DNA of 64,000 nt from JAHRVQ01 sp963976815 (GTDB lineage: Bacteria > Pseudomonadota > Gammaproteobacteria > Pseudomonadales > Azotimanducaceae). Under the pieces are notes generated by a model. It did no database searches and was not told the origin of the DNA. It saw only the letters and a list, made by a program, of their open reading frames with translations. The position numbers and the translations under genes were made by a program. Position 1 is the first letter of the stretch. Each line of letters begins with the position of its first letter. Positions 53,148-62,594 of this stretch are shown piece after piece. Where the stretch lies: positions 186,001-250,000 of the forward strand of contig CAXBLU010000007.1 in NCBI GenBank assembly GCA_963976815.1, read 5' to 3'.

Positions 53148-54254
53148 ATGAGATTTGGACTATCGGATGAACAGAAGATGCTGGGCGACATGCTCAACAA
53201 ATATCTCGACACCAATTTGACCATGGATGTACTCAGACAATCCTGTGATGAATCAATTCACCACAACCAGAAAATCTGGTCTGGCTTGCTGGATCAAGGT
53301 ACACACACAATCCTTATTCCCGAAGAGTATGGAGGGGCAGGGCTGAGCATGCTGCATTCTGAGGTTGTCTCTGAAATGCTCGGCAATCATATTGCACCTG
53401 TTTCGTATCTCACTAACGCCGTTCTGGCACCACTTGCAATTCAACATGCCGCAACCGATGCACAAAAAGATAAACTACTCCCGGAAATCGTAAGTGGGAA
53501 GGTGATCTACGGCGTCGGACTGACAGATGTAGTCGCCAATCGGGAAAATTCCAGCCTCGAAGTGAAAGCTGGAAAAGTAACCGGCACTTCAATGTTTGTC
53601 ATCGGTGGCCAGCATGCAGACAAGCTGATTCTGGCATCCCCAGGCACCTTTATACTCGTGGATAGCATGGCGGAGGGTGTGGCCATAGAAGCCCTCTCTA
53701 CAGTCGATAAGACTCGTGATTTTGCGGTTGTCAAACTTAACGATACGCCTTGTGAAGTGTTGGGTGCCCAGGGTTCTTCCACTGAGGCAATAGAAATAGT
53801 TCTCAATGCAGCTCGCATCAGTATAGCGGCAGATTCACTAGGCGCAGCTGAGGCCATGTTCAAAAAGGCACTAGCCTACAGCCGAGAACGATTCCAGTTC
53901 GACAGGCCTATCGGTTCTTTCCAGTCAATCAAACACATTCTTGCCGAGATGGTCACTGACCTTGAGCCCTGCCGCTCGCTGGTCTGGTATGCCGCTTACG
54001 CATTCGATGAGGTTGAAGACGAGGTCACTTTATTAGCCTGCCATTCAAAAGCACACGTCTCTGAAGTGGCCAAGAACATCAGCCGAGCCACGACAGAGCT
54101 TCATGGCGGCATGGGTTTCACGGATCTACTGGGACTACACTTCTGGTTTAAACGAATTGAAGTAAATCGCCAGTTACTCGGCGGTCCGGAATTACAACGA
54201 CACATCGCTGCTGCTGCCCAGGGTTGGGCGCCAGACGCGATTACCGCAGCATAG
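53148..54254 (+). CDS. Acyl-CoA dehydrogenase, small non-catalytic-type subunit
   Basis: It is an ACAD fold of 368 residues (ILIPEEYGGAGLSML, GVGLTDVVANRENSS in place of the usual EP.GGSD, QFDRPIGSFQSIKHI, ELHGGMGFTDLLGLHFWFKR). Both catalytic-base positions lack Glu: LLGGPELQRHI at the MCAD site and LNAARISIAAD at the IVD site. The flavin-contact motif is also eroded. It should be the structural partner of the large subunit encoded 11 bp downstream, as in heterotetrameric steroid-type acyl-CoA dehydrogenases. Confidence 0.88.
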   Translation: MRFGLSDEQKMLGDMLNKYLDTNLTMDVLRQSCDESIHHNQKIWSGLLDQGTHTILIPEEYGGAGLSMLHSEVVSEMLGNHIAPVSYLTNAVLAPLAIQHAATDAQKDKLLPEIVSGKVIYGVGLTDVVANRENSSLEVKAGKVTGTSMFVIGGQHADKLILASPGTFILVDSMAEGVAIEALSTVDKTRDFAVVKLNDTPCEVLGAQGSSTEAIEIVLNAARISIAADSLGAAEAMFKKALAYSRERFQFDRPIGSFQSIKHILAEMVTDLEPCRSLVWYAAYAFDEVEDEVTLLACHSKAHVSEVAKNISRATTELHGGMGFTDLLGLHFWFKRIEVNRQLLGGPELQRHIAAAAQGWAPDAITAA

Positions 54255-54265
54255 GGAGAGTCATT

Positions 54266-55495
54266 ATGGAATTAAACTATGGACCTGAGTATGACGAATT
54301 CCGCGCTGAAGTCCGTCATTTTTGTGAAACCGAAGGCAAGAAAACTCAATCTGGTGCGATGAGAATGGGAGAGCACCGCCCTTCAGCAGAGGCGGTGGAC
54401 TGGCAAGGCAAATTGATCGAAGCAGGCTACACTGCACGAACTATCCCTAAGGAGTACGGCGGCTTCGGTGGAGAGCCTGATATTGTCAAAAGTTTGATAA
54501 TCCAGGAAGAATTTGTCGCCACCAGTACACGCGCCGGTATCCAGAATCAGGGCATCTCAATGTTAGTACCTACCCTGCTTGAAGTTGGCACTGAGGAGCA
54601 GAAATTAAAATACATCAAACCCACCATCAACGGTGAAATGATCTGGGCACAGGGTTATTCCGAGCCTGGTTCTGGCAGTGATCTGGCCAGCCTTAAAACC
54701 AAAGCTGTCGTTGACGGCAATAATTTTGTGATCAATGGGCAGAAGATCTGGACCAGTTCTGCACAATTTGCAGATATGTGTTTCATTCTTGTACGAACCG
54801 AACCGGAAGCACCGAAACATCACGGCATCAGCTATCTGCTGATGCCGATGGATTCCGAGGGGCTCGATGTAAAACCACTGGTCACTATGACTGGAGAAGC
54901 CTTTTTTAATGAAATGTTTCTCACCGATGTAACTATTCCTATTACAAATATCGTAGGCCAGCGTGGTGAGGGATGGCGGGTAGCCAATACCACCCTTAAA
55001 TATGAACGGGGTATGCTCGGTAACCCAGGAATGTCAGCCACGGGCATTCGAGGTGTAGCGGACCTAATGCGTGACGAGACAATCTCTGGCGTGCGCGCCA
55101 TCGACATGCCGATTTATCGAGATAGGTTACTCAAGCTGCAAGGACGATCACTGGCAAATAAGTACCACGGGCTACGATTGTTATCAAATGAAATTAACAA
55201 AGAAGGTTTCGGAGTAGAGGCATTGATAGTGAAACTATCCGCGACCTATCTTGCTCATGAGATTTACTCTCTTGCGGTTGATGTAATGGGTGAATTTGGA
55301 ACACTTTATGACGGCAGTATCTATCAGCGCCGAAAAGATTGGATGAGACAATACCTGGGTTCGTTTATGGGTATCATCGGTGGTGGTACCTCACAAATCC
55401 AAAAAAACGTGATCAGCGAGCGAGGGCTCGGACTACCTCGCGAACCTCTCGTCAGGTTAGATCAAAATGGCTGGGACTTTTTAAAGAAAATATAA
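54266..55495 (+). CDS. Acyl-CoA dehydrogenase, large catalytic-type subunit
   Basis: The signatures are RTIPKEYGGFGG, AQGYSEPGSGSDLASL, NGQKIWTSSAQFADM and GGGTSQIQKNVISERGLGLP. The IVD-type catalytic Glu is present in NTTLKYERGMLG. ATG 54266 after AGGGAGAG is the start, 11 bp after the small subunit stop; the longer frame to 54224 overlaps it. The pair should desaturate a bulky acyl-CoA. The MaoC-like hydratase at 55527 follows. Confidence 0.9.
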   Translation: MELNYGPEYDEFRAEVRHFCETEGKKTQSGAMRMGEHRPSAEAVDWQGKLIEAGYTARTIPKEYGGFGGEPDIVKSLIIQEEFVATSTRAGIQNQGISMLVPTLLEVGTEEQKLKYIKPTINGEMIWAQGYSEPGSGSDLASLKTKAVVDGNNFVINGQKIWTSSAQFADMCFILVRTEPEAPKHHGISYLLMPMDSEGLDVKPLVTMTGEAFFNEMFLTDVTIPITNIVGQRGEGWRVANTTLKYERGMLGNPGMSATGIRGVADLMRDETISGVRAIDMPIYRDRLLKLQGRSLANKYHGLRLLSNEINKEGFGVEALIVKLSATYLAHEIYSLAVDVMGEFGTLYDGSIYQRRKDWMRQYLGSFMGIIGGGTSQIQKNVISERGLGLPREPLVRLDQNGWDFLKKI

Positions 55496-55526
55496 CATAT
55501 CCACTAATAAATAGAGAAAATTAGAG

Positions 55527-56381
55527 ATGAGTGATGGACTATCAGCCAATCTTGTAGGCACAGAATTCGAACCCACAACCGTTTCATGGACCGACAGAGA
55601 TGTAATGCTCTACGCACTTGGTGTTGGTTGTAAAACGGATACAGAGCTCGATTTTTTATACGAAGGACACGGTCCACTTGTATTGCCTACTTACGCCGTA
55701 ATCCCCGGGATGAAAGCCATGGGTAGTATCAACAAGCATGTAAAATTGCCAATCGCAAGGATGCTTCACGGCGAACAAGGGATAATACTCAACCGACCTA
55801 TTCCGCCATCAGGGGAATTCACCTTACAAGGCCGAATCTCCGAAATTTGGGACAAGGGAGAAGGTAAAGCCGCGGTTATTGGCGTCACCGCAGATTGCTC
55901 CGACGATGAGGGTTTACTATTCTCCACCCACTCCACCTTATTTTTGATCGGTGGTGGTGGGTTTGGTGGAGAACGTGGGCCCTCAACCAGCGCAGTCAAT
56001 CAACCACCAGAGCGAGCCCCTGATCACGAAATAACAGACCTGATTCGTGAAGACCAGGGCGCAATCTATCGCCTCAGTGGGGATAGGGTACCATTACATA
56101 TTGACCCCGCATTTGCCCAAAAAGCGGGTTACGAAAAACCCTTCGCTCATGGACTGTGCACCTACGGTTTTATCGGCAGAGCTGTATTATCGAGTCTCTG
56201 CGAAAGCGACCCTTCCCGGCTGAAATCTTTTGCGGGCAGATTTGCCCAGAGGGTTGAGTTTAAAGACAACGTGATTACAAAAATCTGGAAAACCGGACCG
56301 GGTGTGGCACTGGTACAGGGTGAAAACCAGAACGGAGAAATTGTTTTGTCGCAAGCAAAGGTAGAATTTATAGAAAACTAA
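55527..56381 (+). CDS. MaoC-family (R)-specific enoyl-CoA hydratase 2-like protein
   Basis: The 284-residue double-hotdog protein begins VSWTDRDVMLYALGVGC, the usual N-terminal half of hydratase 2. The catalytic segment lies in the second half: YRLSGDRVPLHIDPAFAQKAGYEKPFAHGLCTYG, with the Asp and His (D-x-A...H-G) dyad. This is the eukaryotic-type MFE-2 hydratase layout. It would add water to the enoyl-CoA produced by the ACAD pair upstream. The gene's stop overlaps that of the opposite gene by 4 bp. Confidence 0.92.
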   Translation: MSDGLSANLVGTEFEPTTVSWTDRDVMLYALGVGCKTDTELDFLYEGHGPLVLPTYAVIPGMKAMGSINKHVKLPIARMLHGEQGIILNRPIPPSGEFTLQGRISEIWDKGEGKAAVIGVTADCSDDEGLLFSTHSTLFLIGGGGFGGERGPSTSAVNQPPERAPDHEITDLIREDQGAIYRLSGDRVPLHIDPAFAQKAGYEKPFAHGLCTYGFIGRAVLSSLCESDPSRLKSFAGRFAQRVEFKDNVITKIWKTGPGVALVQGENQNGEIVLSQAKVEFIEN

Positions 56382-56935
56382 CCCATAAAACCAGGCACTC
56401 CCGTTTCTCGCTGAACTCCGAGGCTGTTTAGCGCCATGGCCAGCATGTTGTACTGCCCGATTGTGAAAATCAGATCGGTTAGTTGCTGGTCGTTCAGGTG
56501 CTCGCTAACCTGGCCCCAGGTCTCATCCGAGATCATGGTATCCCTGACTAATTCATCAGCGACAAGTAAAACAGCCATCTCAACCTCAGACCAACCTGGG
56601 GCAATTGCACCAAGCTTAATCCGGCTATGGTCATCTGGTGTCAAACCGGCGCTCGCGCTCATTAGCACATGTTGACCCCATTCATACTCACAATCCGTTA
56701 ATAGACCCACCCGCATGATAACCATCTCTCTTAATCTTGGTTCCAGACTTGAGGTCACCATTAGGTGCCCAGCCAAATGATTCCATTTGGTAAGCAGAGG
56801 CATATTACGCATGAGTGTTGTCATGACATTAAACACAAACCCATATTGGTCTTTAAGGGGTGCTGCAAGTTCCTGCTGTTCTTCAGACCACTCGGATTCG
56901 GGCAGTGGGTTCATTCTGGGTGCAGTTAGACGCAT
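56378..56935 (-). CDS. Carboxymuconolactone decarboxylase (CMD/AhpD-like) family protein
   Basis: The 185-residue all-helical protein has LRNMPLLTKWNHLAGHLMV, EMVIMRVGLLTDCEYEWGQH and AMALNSLGVQRE, a typical CMD family pattern with the EWxxH motif. The CxxC of AhpD is absent, since only one Cys is present. GAGGAA precedes ATG. Its convergent overlap with the hydratase gene is 4 bp. Members range from gamma-carboxymuconolactone decarboxylase to unknown enzymes; which applies is unclear. Confidence 0.85.
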   Translation of the reverse strand: MRLTAPRMNPLPESEWSEEQQELAAPLKDQYGFVFNVMTTLMRNMPLLTKWNHLAGHLMVTSSLEPRLREMVIMRVGLLTDCEYEWGQHVLMSASAGLTPDDHSRIKLGAIAPGWSEVEMAVLLVADELVRDTMISDETWGQVSEHLNDQQLTDLIFTIGQYNMLAMALNSLGVQRETGVPGFMG

Positions 56936-56976
56936 ACAATTTCCTCGCTATAGTACTTTTTTTATCTAATTGTCTA

Positions 56977-58128
56977 TTAGTTCTGAGTAACAACATTATT
57001 CCCCTGGAGAGAGGCAACTTCCTCTTCATTAAAGCCCCAGTCCTTAAGGACCCTATCTGTATCTTCGCCGGCTGCTGAAGGTGGTTTCGAAATCTCTGAT
57101 GGAGTAACACTAAAACGTGGTGCGGGCGCAGGTTGAACAACGCCTCCGACCTCTACAAAAGTTTCTCTGGCGATGTTATGGGGGTGATCAATACTCTCCT
57201 GCATGTTGAGTACCGGAGCAAAACAGACATCGCTGCCTTCCATTATCTGACACCACTGATCACGGCTCTTGGTTTTAAATATTTCGGAAAACCGAGCTTT
57301 CATATCGGGCCAATTATCTCGATCCTGTTGATCTGCCAAGGTGTCATCATCTACGAGGCCTGTTTTTTCAAGCATCTCCTGATAAAACTTAGGTTCGATG
57401 GAACCTATTGAAATATACTTTCCATCCGCTGTTTCATAGACATTGTAATAGTGCGAACCCGTATCAATCGCATTGGTACCACGTTCTTCTGACCAACCGC
57501 CCATGCTTTTCATACCATAGAACATGGACATCAAGGAAGCCGAACCATCTGTCATGGCGCAGTCGACAATTTGTCCCCTGCCCGAACTTTTCGCCTCAAT
57601 AATGGCCGCCAACACACCCATGGCCAAATAGAGCGCGCCGCCCCCAAAATCACCAACCAGATTTAATGGATGTACAGGCACCTCGCCTTCACGGCCAACG
57701 GCGTTCAAGGCACCAGTGAGAGAAATATAGTTAATATCATGACCTGCTGCCTGAGATAAAGGTCCATACTGCCCCCAACCTGTCATGCGACCATACACAA
57801 GTTTTTTGTTACGAGTCATACAAACCGCAGGTCCGAGACCGAGCCTTTCCATCACACCAGGGCGAAAACCCTCGGTAATAGCATCTGCCTGTTCGATCAT
57901 TTTTAGAACCAACTCCACACCTTCAGGACGCTTCAAGTCCACAGCAATCGAGCGACGACCACGGTTCATTACGTCTTTCTTAGGGTCTCTTTTCAGGCCA
58001 AGATCAGCTTTCACCATACGATCAATTCTGATCACCTCGGCACCCATATCAGACAACAACATGGCGCACATCGGCCCTGGGCCAATACCCGCGAACTCCA
58101 GAATTTTAAGTGATGAAAGGGGGCCCAT
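56977..58128 (-). CDS. CaiB/BaiF-type CoA-transferase or alpha-methylacyl-CoA racemase
   Basis: The family-III CoA-transferase core is clear: LKILEFAGIGPGPMCAMLLSDMGAEVIRIDR, DLKRPEGVELVLK, DAITEGFRPGVMERLGLGP and MTGWGQYGPL. GHDINYISLTGALNAVGR holds the catalytic Asp characteristic of racemase/transferase members. The sequence (SASLMSMFYGM, W region) is closest by eye to alpha-methylacyl-CoA racemases, which prepare 2-methyl-branched (including steroid side-chain) acyl-CoAs for oxidation. ATG 58128 after GGAG is the start, not TTG 58149. Confidence 0.9.
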   Translation of the reverse strand: MGPLSSLKILEFAGIGPGPMCAMLLSDMGAEVIRIDRMVKADLGLKRDPKKDVMNRGRRSIAVDLKRPEGVELVLKMIEQADAITEGFRPGVMERLGLGPAVCMTRNKKLVYGRMTGWGQYGPLSQAAGHDINYISLTGALNAVGREGEVPVHPLNLVGDFGGGALYLAMGVLAAIIEAKSSGRGQIVDCAMTDGSASLMSMFYGMKSMGGWSEERGTNAIDTGSHYYNVYETADGKYISIGSIEPKFYQEMLEKTGLVDDDTLADQQDRDNWPDMKARFSEIFKTKSRDQWCQIMEGSDVCFAPVLNMQESIDHPHNIARETFVEVGGVVQPAPAPRFSVTPSEISKPPSAAGEDTDRVLKDWGFNEEEVASLQGNNVVTQN

Positions 58129-58193
58129 AGTTTCTCCAGTTAAACTCAAATTTGAATACAGTTGCAGAAAGTAGCAAACTCGTTCTCTGGGAT

Positions 58194-58209
58194 AGTAAGT
58201 ACATTTACA
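58194..58209. promoter_or_regulatory. 16-bp palindrome, shared operator motif, site 7
   Basis: AGTAAGTACATTTACA differs from WGTAWG-N4-CWTACW at one inner base. It is located between divergent genes (CoA-transferase start 58128, flavoprotein start 58288). Confidence 0.5.
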
Positions 58210-58287
58210 AATGTCGTCAACTCTCTTAGATACATGTTGTCACTACCCTTACAGTACTTAACTTGATAACCAGACAAGGAGAATTTT

Positions 58288-59319
58288 GTGGTCATTGCCG
58301 AAGATACAGCTAATAATTCCAGGACCCAACCAAGTGCACTTCGCACACCGCTATGTACCCAACTGGGAATCGACTACCCGATATTTCAAGCAGGTATGGG
58401 TTACGTTGCCCGTCATGAGCTTGCAGCCGCCGTTTCGTCTGCCGGCGGCCTAGGTTGTATCGGCTCAGGATACATGACCCCAGAAGTGCTGAAAGAAGAA
58501 ATCACTGCATTACGTGCAATTACCAGCCGCCCTTTTGGCGTCAATATCCTGTTCGGTCGACCCGGGCAACAAGATAATAAGCATGATGCGCATATTGAAC
58601 GCATGGCTGCGGTTGCCATAGAAGCCGAAGTACCCGTTATAATCTCGGGACTGGGTATCCCCTCCCGCGCTATTGTGGATGCAGCCCATGCGAAAGGGAT
58701 TTTTGTCATGTCAGTCATTGGTGCCGCCAAGCACGCAACAAAAGCGGCCGAAGGTGGAGTGGATGGTTTAATTGCATCCGGTCAGGAAGGTGGAGGCCAT
58801 GTGGGTAAAATAGGTACCGCAGTCCTGATCCCCTCAATAGTCGATGCAACTGATTTGCCGCTGCTCGCAGCTGGTGGTTTTGCAGATGGCCGTGGTCTCG
58901 TGATGGCGCTTGCCATGGGTGCCCAGGGTATCTGGATGGGGACCCGATTCATTGCCACGGAGGAATCTTATGCCCACGCAAATTACAAACAAAAAATAAT
59001 CGACATCGACAATACTGGTACCGTAGTTACACTCGGGCACAGCGGTAAAACTTGCAGGCTGATTAAAAATGATTTCACTGATTATTGGGACGCCCATCCA
59101 GAAGAAGTGCGACCTTTCCCGGGTCAGCTCCACCACGTAGGCGAAAAGGCGTCTGTCGCCGGTCGCGAGAATGGTGACATGGAAAATGGTTCGTGCCCGG
59201 CAGGACAAACCTCCGGATTAATCCATGATATTAAACCTGCGGCTCAACTGGTACAGGGTATTGTCGTCGAGGCACATGGCATAATATCTAACCTAACGGC
59301 ATTGGCAGGGCAAGGCTAA
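58288..59319 (+). CDS. Nitronate monooxygenase-family flavoprotein (second)
   Basis: The FMN TIM-barrel motifs are TQLGIDYPIFQAGMGYVARHELAA, SSAGGLGCIGSG, PFGVNILFG, GLIASGQEGGGHVGKIGT with the class His, and LLAAGGFADGRGLVMALAMGAQGIWMGTRF. GTG 58288 with AAGGAG is the start. It is homologous to the protein at 23398 but not a close duplicate. It may be an ene-reductase/desaturase-like step of ring degradation. Confidence 0.88.
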   Translation: MVIAEDTANNSRTQPSALRTPLCTQLGIDYPIFQAGMGYVARHELAAAVSSAGGLGCIGSGYMTPEVLKEEITALRAITSRPFGVNILFGRPGQQDNKHDAHIERMAAVAIEAEVPVIISGLGIPSRAIVDAAHAKGIFVMSVIGAAKHATKAAEGGVDGLIASGQEGGGHVGKIGTAVLIPSIVDATDLPLLAAGGFADGRGLVMALAMGAQGIWMGTRFIATEESYAHANYKQKIIDIDNTGTVVTLGHSGKTCRLIKNDFTDYWDAHPEEVRPFPGQLHHVGEKASVAGRENGDMENGSCPAGQTSGLIHDIKPAAQLVQGIVVEAHGIISNLTALAGQG

Positions 59320-59351
59320 GGTTGAATATGTAAAAGAGGGAAGCGGTTGGA

Positions 59352-60194
59352 TTACATCGCATCAAGAAATTCAATAAGCGCCTGTGTAAATACCTCATTA
59401 TTATCCCCCGCCACCATATGACCAGCATCTGACACATCAGCGTACTTCGCATGGGGGACGGTTCTGCGAAAATCTTCCACTGCCTCTTCGGTAACCAGTT
59501 CACTCATCTTTCCACGGATGAGTAGCAAAGGGATCAGAGCAGACCTCAGCGCACTATTTAATCTGTCTGGATCTTTACTCGCTGATGGCCGAGAAGTTCC
59601 GGTCATGAACCGAGGGTCCCAGTGCCAGCGATATCGTCCATCTTCTCCTAATCGTAGGTTTTTTTTCAGCCCAGACAGGTTTTTTGGCTGTTTTCTGTGA
59701 GGCAAATAGTTAGCAATTGATTGCGCTGCAGCCTCGAGTGATTCAAAACCATTTTCGAGGTCCTGCCCCATAAATGACACGATCCTACTAACCCCTTCTT
59801 CATCCATCTTAGGTGCTATATCAACCAGGACCAATGCTTCAAAGCCATCCTTTTTTAGCTCTCCAGTGGCTATCATCCCGGAAATACCCCCTAAAGATGC
59901 ACCCACCAGAACCGGCGGCTTTGGTAAGGTTGCCGCAACCTTAACCAGATCATGAGCAAAGGATTCAATGGAATAATCACCATCCGTTGCCCAGTCACTT
60001 TCACCATGACCACGTAGATCCAACGACAAGGCATACATTCCTCTAGCTGCCAACAACTTTGCAGAGGATTGCCAGGCATGGCGAGTCTGACCACCGCCGT
60101 GAGCAAACAAGACAAATTTCTCTGCATTTTCCCGATCGCCAAATTCATCAGCAACCAAATTGATGCCATTAAAGCCCTCATACGCGCATTTCAT
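59352..60194 (-). CDS. Alpha/beta hydrolase, intact paralogue of the pseudogene at 3132-3838
   Basis: The 280-residue protein has LFAHGGGQTRHAWQSSA, SLDLRGHGESDWATDGDYS, the nucleophile motif GASLGGISG near residue 98, an acid in RGKMSELV and the catalytic His in SDAGHMVAGDN. It resembles epoxide-hydrolase/esterase-type proteins seen with acyl-CoA dehydrogenases in degradation islands. GGAAA precedes ATG. A broken copy 56 kb away shows that the gene was duplicated or spread by recombination. Confidence 0.9.
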   Translation of the reverse strand: MKCAYEGFNGINLVADEFGDRENAEKFVLFAHGGGQTRHAWQSSAKLLAARGMYALSLDLRGHGESDWATDGDYSIESFAHDLVKVAATLPKPPVLVGASLGGISGMIATGELKKDGFEALVLVDIAPKMDEEGVSRIVSFMGQDLENGFESLEAAAQSIANYLPHRKQPKNLSGLKKNLRLGEDGRYRWHWDPRFMTGTSRPSASKDPDRLNSALRSALIPLLLIRGKMSELVTEEAVEDFRRTVPHAKYADVSDAGHMVAGDNNEVFTQALIEFLDAM

Positions 60195-60206
60195 TCAGTC
60201 AGTTTC

Positions 60207-61388
60207 CTATTCTGGCAAGCCCAATACTCGTTTGGCAATTATATTCGCCTGGATCTCACTGGTACCACCATAAATGGTGTTCGCGCGGAAGCTGAGAAAA
60301 TTCCGTGTCCATTCCAGTTCAGTCTTACTAAAGCCGTCACCCTCCCAACCATAACCCTGCGACCCCATTAGCGCGCACTGGAGATCAGCGCTATCACGGG
60401 TTAAGAAAGAACCGTACAACTTGAAAATAGAAGTCACATCTCCCATCGCCTGACCGGATGCATTCTCTGCTCGCGCCCGTCTCTGTGTCGATTTAAAACT
60501 TCTGGCATTCATCTGGAAACGGATAACCTGATCACGGCTCGCTGCGTCGTTGATTTTGCCATCAGCCTCAACGCCTAGATACTGTTTTGCCGTTGCAACC
60601 AGATCAGGTTCCGGCATTGCCCGCCTGGCATTGGAGGCTGTTAATCCACCATGACCTGATCTTTCATATTGAAGAAGCCGCTTGCCAATACCCCAACCAT
60701 TATTAAGTTGCCCTATCAAATCAGCTCTCTCCGCCCTCGCGTTGTCAAAAAAAGTATCGCAGAAAGCTGAAGTGCCAGAAATCAAGGGCATAGGTTTAAC
60801 TTTTATCCCTGCCTGATTCATATCCACCAACATAAAACTGATGCCTTCATGTTTAGGTACATCAGTGTCCGTCCTCACCAGCATAAATATCCAGTCTGCA
60901 AACTGCGCACCAGAGGTCCATGTCTTTTGACCATTGATCTCGAAGTAATCACCTTGATCTGTCGCTCGGGTCTGTAAGCTCGCGAGATCGGAACCAGCCC
61001 CCGGTTCCGAATAACCCTGGCACCACTGCACATCACCCATGGCAATTCTCGGAATATGGCGCAACTTCTGCTCTTCGGTACCAAATTCAAGCAGCGTTGG
61101 GCCTACCATCGAAACACCCTGTCCTACCAGGGGTAACCTGGCCTCAATTAGTTGAAGTTCCTCGATCAGAACATTGCACTCCTCAGGCGTTAGACCACCA
61201 CCACCATATTCCCTGGGCCAGGTCGGGATCGTCCATCCTTTTTCGCCTAGCTTATGGCGCCACTCCAAAAGCAAAGGATCTTTTATTGGCAGCTTACTAC
61301 CCACGGTGACGGGTTCACCCTTGCCTCTGGCAGAATCGGGGCAATTAGTTATCAGCCAGGCTCGAACTTCTTCCCGAAATTTGTTCAT
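60207..61388 (-). CDS. Acyl-CoA dehydrogenase, large catalytic-type subunit
   Basis: The sequence shows WTIPTWPREYGGGG, CQGYSEPGAGSDLASL, NGQKTWTSGAQFADW and YGGTSEIQANIIAKRVLGLP. The IVD-type Glu is present in KRLLQYERSGHGG. ATG 61388 (MNKFREEVRAWL) fits the family start; ATG 61430 is also possible. It has no adjacent small subunit in the same direction: the hydrolase gene is 12 bp downstream. It may pair with another small subunit or act alone. Confidence 0.88.
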   Translation of the reverse strand: MNKFREEVRAWLITNCPDSARGKGEPVTVGSKLPIKDPLLLEWRHKLGEKGWTIPTWPREYGGGGLTPEECNVLIEELQLIEARLPLVGQGVSMVGPTLLEFGTEEQKLRHIPRIAMGDVQWCQGYSEPGAGSDLASLQTRATDQGDYFEINGQKTWTSGAQFADWIFMLVRTDTDVPKHEGISFMLVDMNQAGIKVKPMPLISGTSAFCDTFFDNARAERADLIGQLNNGWGIGKRLLQYERSGHGGLTASNARRAMPEPDLVATAKQYLGVEADGKINDAASRDQVIRFQMNARSFKSTQRRARAENASGQAMGDVTSIFKLYGSFLTRDSADLQCALMGSQGYGWEGDGFSKTELEWTRNFLSFRANTIYGGTSEIQANIIAKRVLGLPE

Positions 61389-61600
61389 ATTCCAATCATC
61401 TTGTTTAGGCCCACAGATAGGGGCATGCACTTATTCACGAGTCGTGTTATTAGGCACTAGAGTATACTATAAGCATAGATACTAAAGTCAATTTGATAGC
61501 GGGAAATTGTCTGGGCTTCTTAATTACAAGCGATTAGTAGACATAGACTGGTCTTTTATTTAGCTTGAACAGCAACTTTTCTAACAAGGTACCTTTATAA

Positions 61601-62533
61601 ATGAGTGATAGTGCCAATGGTGTACTGACGAGAAGACTTCAAAACTCACCGTTCTGGACTAAAGTCGGCTTTGAACTAGAGTCCAGTAATGACGGACGGG
61701 TTCGAATACGTTTACCCTATGACATAGCGAATACCACAGCAGCCACAGCTCTACATGGAGGGGCTATCGCAGCCACACTGGATGCGGCAGGGTCTCTTGC
61801 AGCCTGGTCATCAGAAGAGAGAGAAGGGGTCTCCGGACAGTTACTTGCCTGTGACGTCAGCTATATTGCAGGCGCATTGGGTGAAGACATATTTGGTGAA
61901 GCTGAAGTACTACGCAAAGGCAAGGAGATCGTCTACACAATCATCCGCGTAGTAAATGGTGACGGTAAACTACTCGCTTCGGCAAATCATATCTATAACC
62001 TGACTACACCAGAGCCCACCCCGGCGGCACCAACTAATAAACTGGGGGCTGCCATGAAACTCGGCAGAACTTTTCCAGGGATTGGTAATCTGTCAAAGCC
62101 TGACGATGATATCGTGCAGAAGAACCTCAGCATATTATCAAAAATGGATGGCCGTATGCCGTACATGTCCCAGATTAACTGGAAGTTCAATAGTGGTGGA
62201 TATGGTTTTGCAGAGTTCCTATTGCCATGGAAAGATCCCTCAATAGGAGAAGACGGCGGACTCGCGGGTGGTGCTCTCCTCTCGGCGGTGGATCATTCGG
62301 GATCTCTTGCGGCGTGGATGACGACAGAACTGGGTAGACGGGGCTTGTTCGGTTCAACAGTCAATACAAAGATAAAAATATTTGCACCTGCGATTAAGCG
62401 GGATGTCATCGTCAGGGCCAGAGCTACCGGCGGAAGTGGAAGCATAATCCACTCAGATGTAGACATTTTTTCTTCAGCCGGTGAACCAGTCGCGAGTGGT
62501 TCTACGATTTACCGTATTATTCACCGGGGTTGA
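61601..62533 (+). CDS. PaaI-type thioesterase, tandem double hotdog
   Basis: Two hotdog domains are in one chain of 310 residues. The first (residues ~10-140) has ALHGGAIAATLDAAGSLAAW, the second (~175-305) has LAGGALLSAVDHSGSLAAW and VNTKIKIFAPAIKRDVIVRA. Both show the HGG/GGxxxxxxD motif of the PaaI group (Gly-Gly with a downstream Asp), so both may be active. It would remove CoA from dead-end thioesters. It is isolated between two minus-strand acyl-CoA dehydrogenase genes. Confidence 0.87.
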   Translation: MSDSANGVLTRRLQNSPFWTKVGFELESSNDGRVRIRLPYDIANTTAATALHGGAIAATLDAAGSLAAWSSEEREGVSGQLLACDVSYIAGALGEDIFGEAEVLRKGKEIVYTIIRVVNGDGKLLASANHIYNLTTPEPTPAAPTNKLGAAMKLGRTFPGIGNLSKPDDDIVQKNLSILSKMDGRMPYMSQINWKFNSGGYGFAEFLLPWKDPSIGEDGGLAGGALLSAVDHSGSLAAWMTTELGRRGLFGSTVNTKIKIFAPAIKRDVIVRARATGGSGSIIHSDVDIFSSAGEPVASGSTIYRIIHRG

Positions 62534-62594
62534 CTAGAATCGCAAACGACCGAATGAGTGAAAATGCTGCTCGCTGGCCTCTCCGCCTACACCA

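Noticed and set aside
15871..54254. Assignment of the island to classical steroid degradation (HsaC/HsaD, Ksh, KstD)
   Set aside because: An extradiol enzyme, a hydrolase and paired ACADs are present, but no 3-ketosteroid dehydrogenase or KshA-type gene is seen in the window; the extradiol family match alone is not specific.
61457..61472. CTAGAGTATACTATAA upstream of 61388 as a motif copy
   Set aside because: The central AGTATACT is palindromic but the outer arms do not fit WGTA/TACW; it may be only promoter AT-rich sequence.
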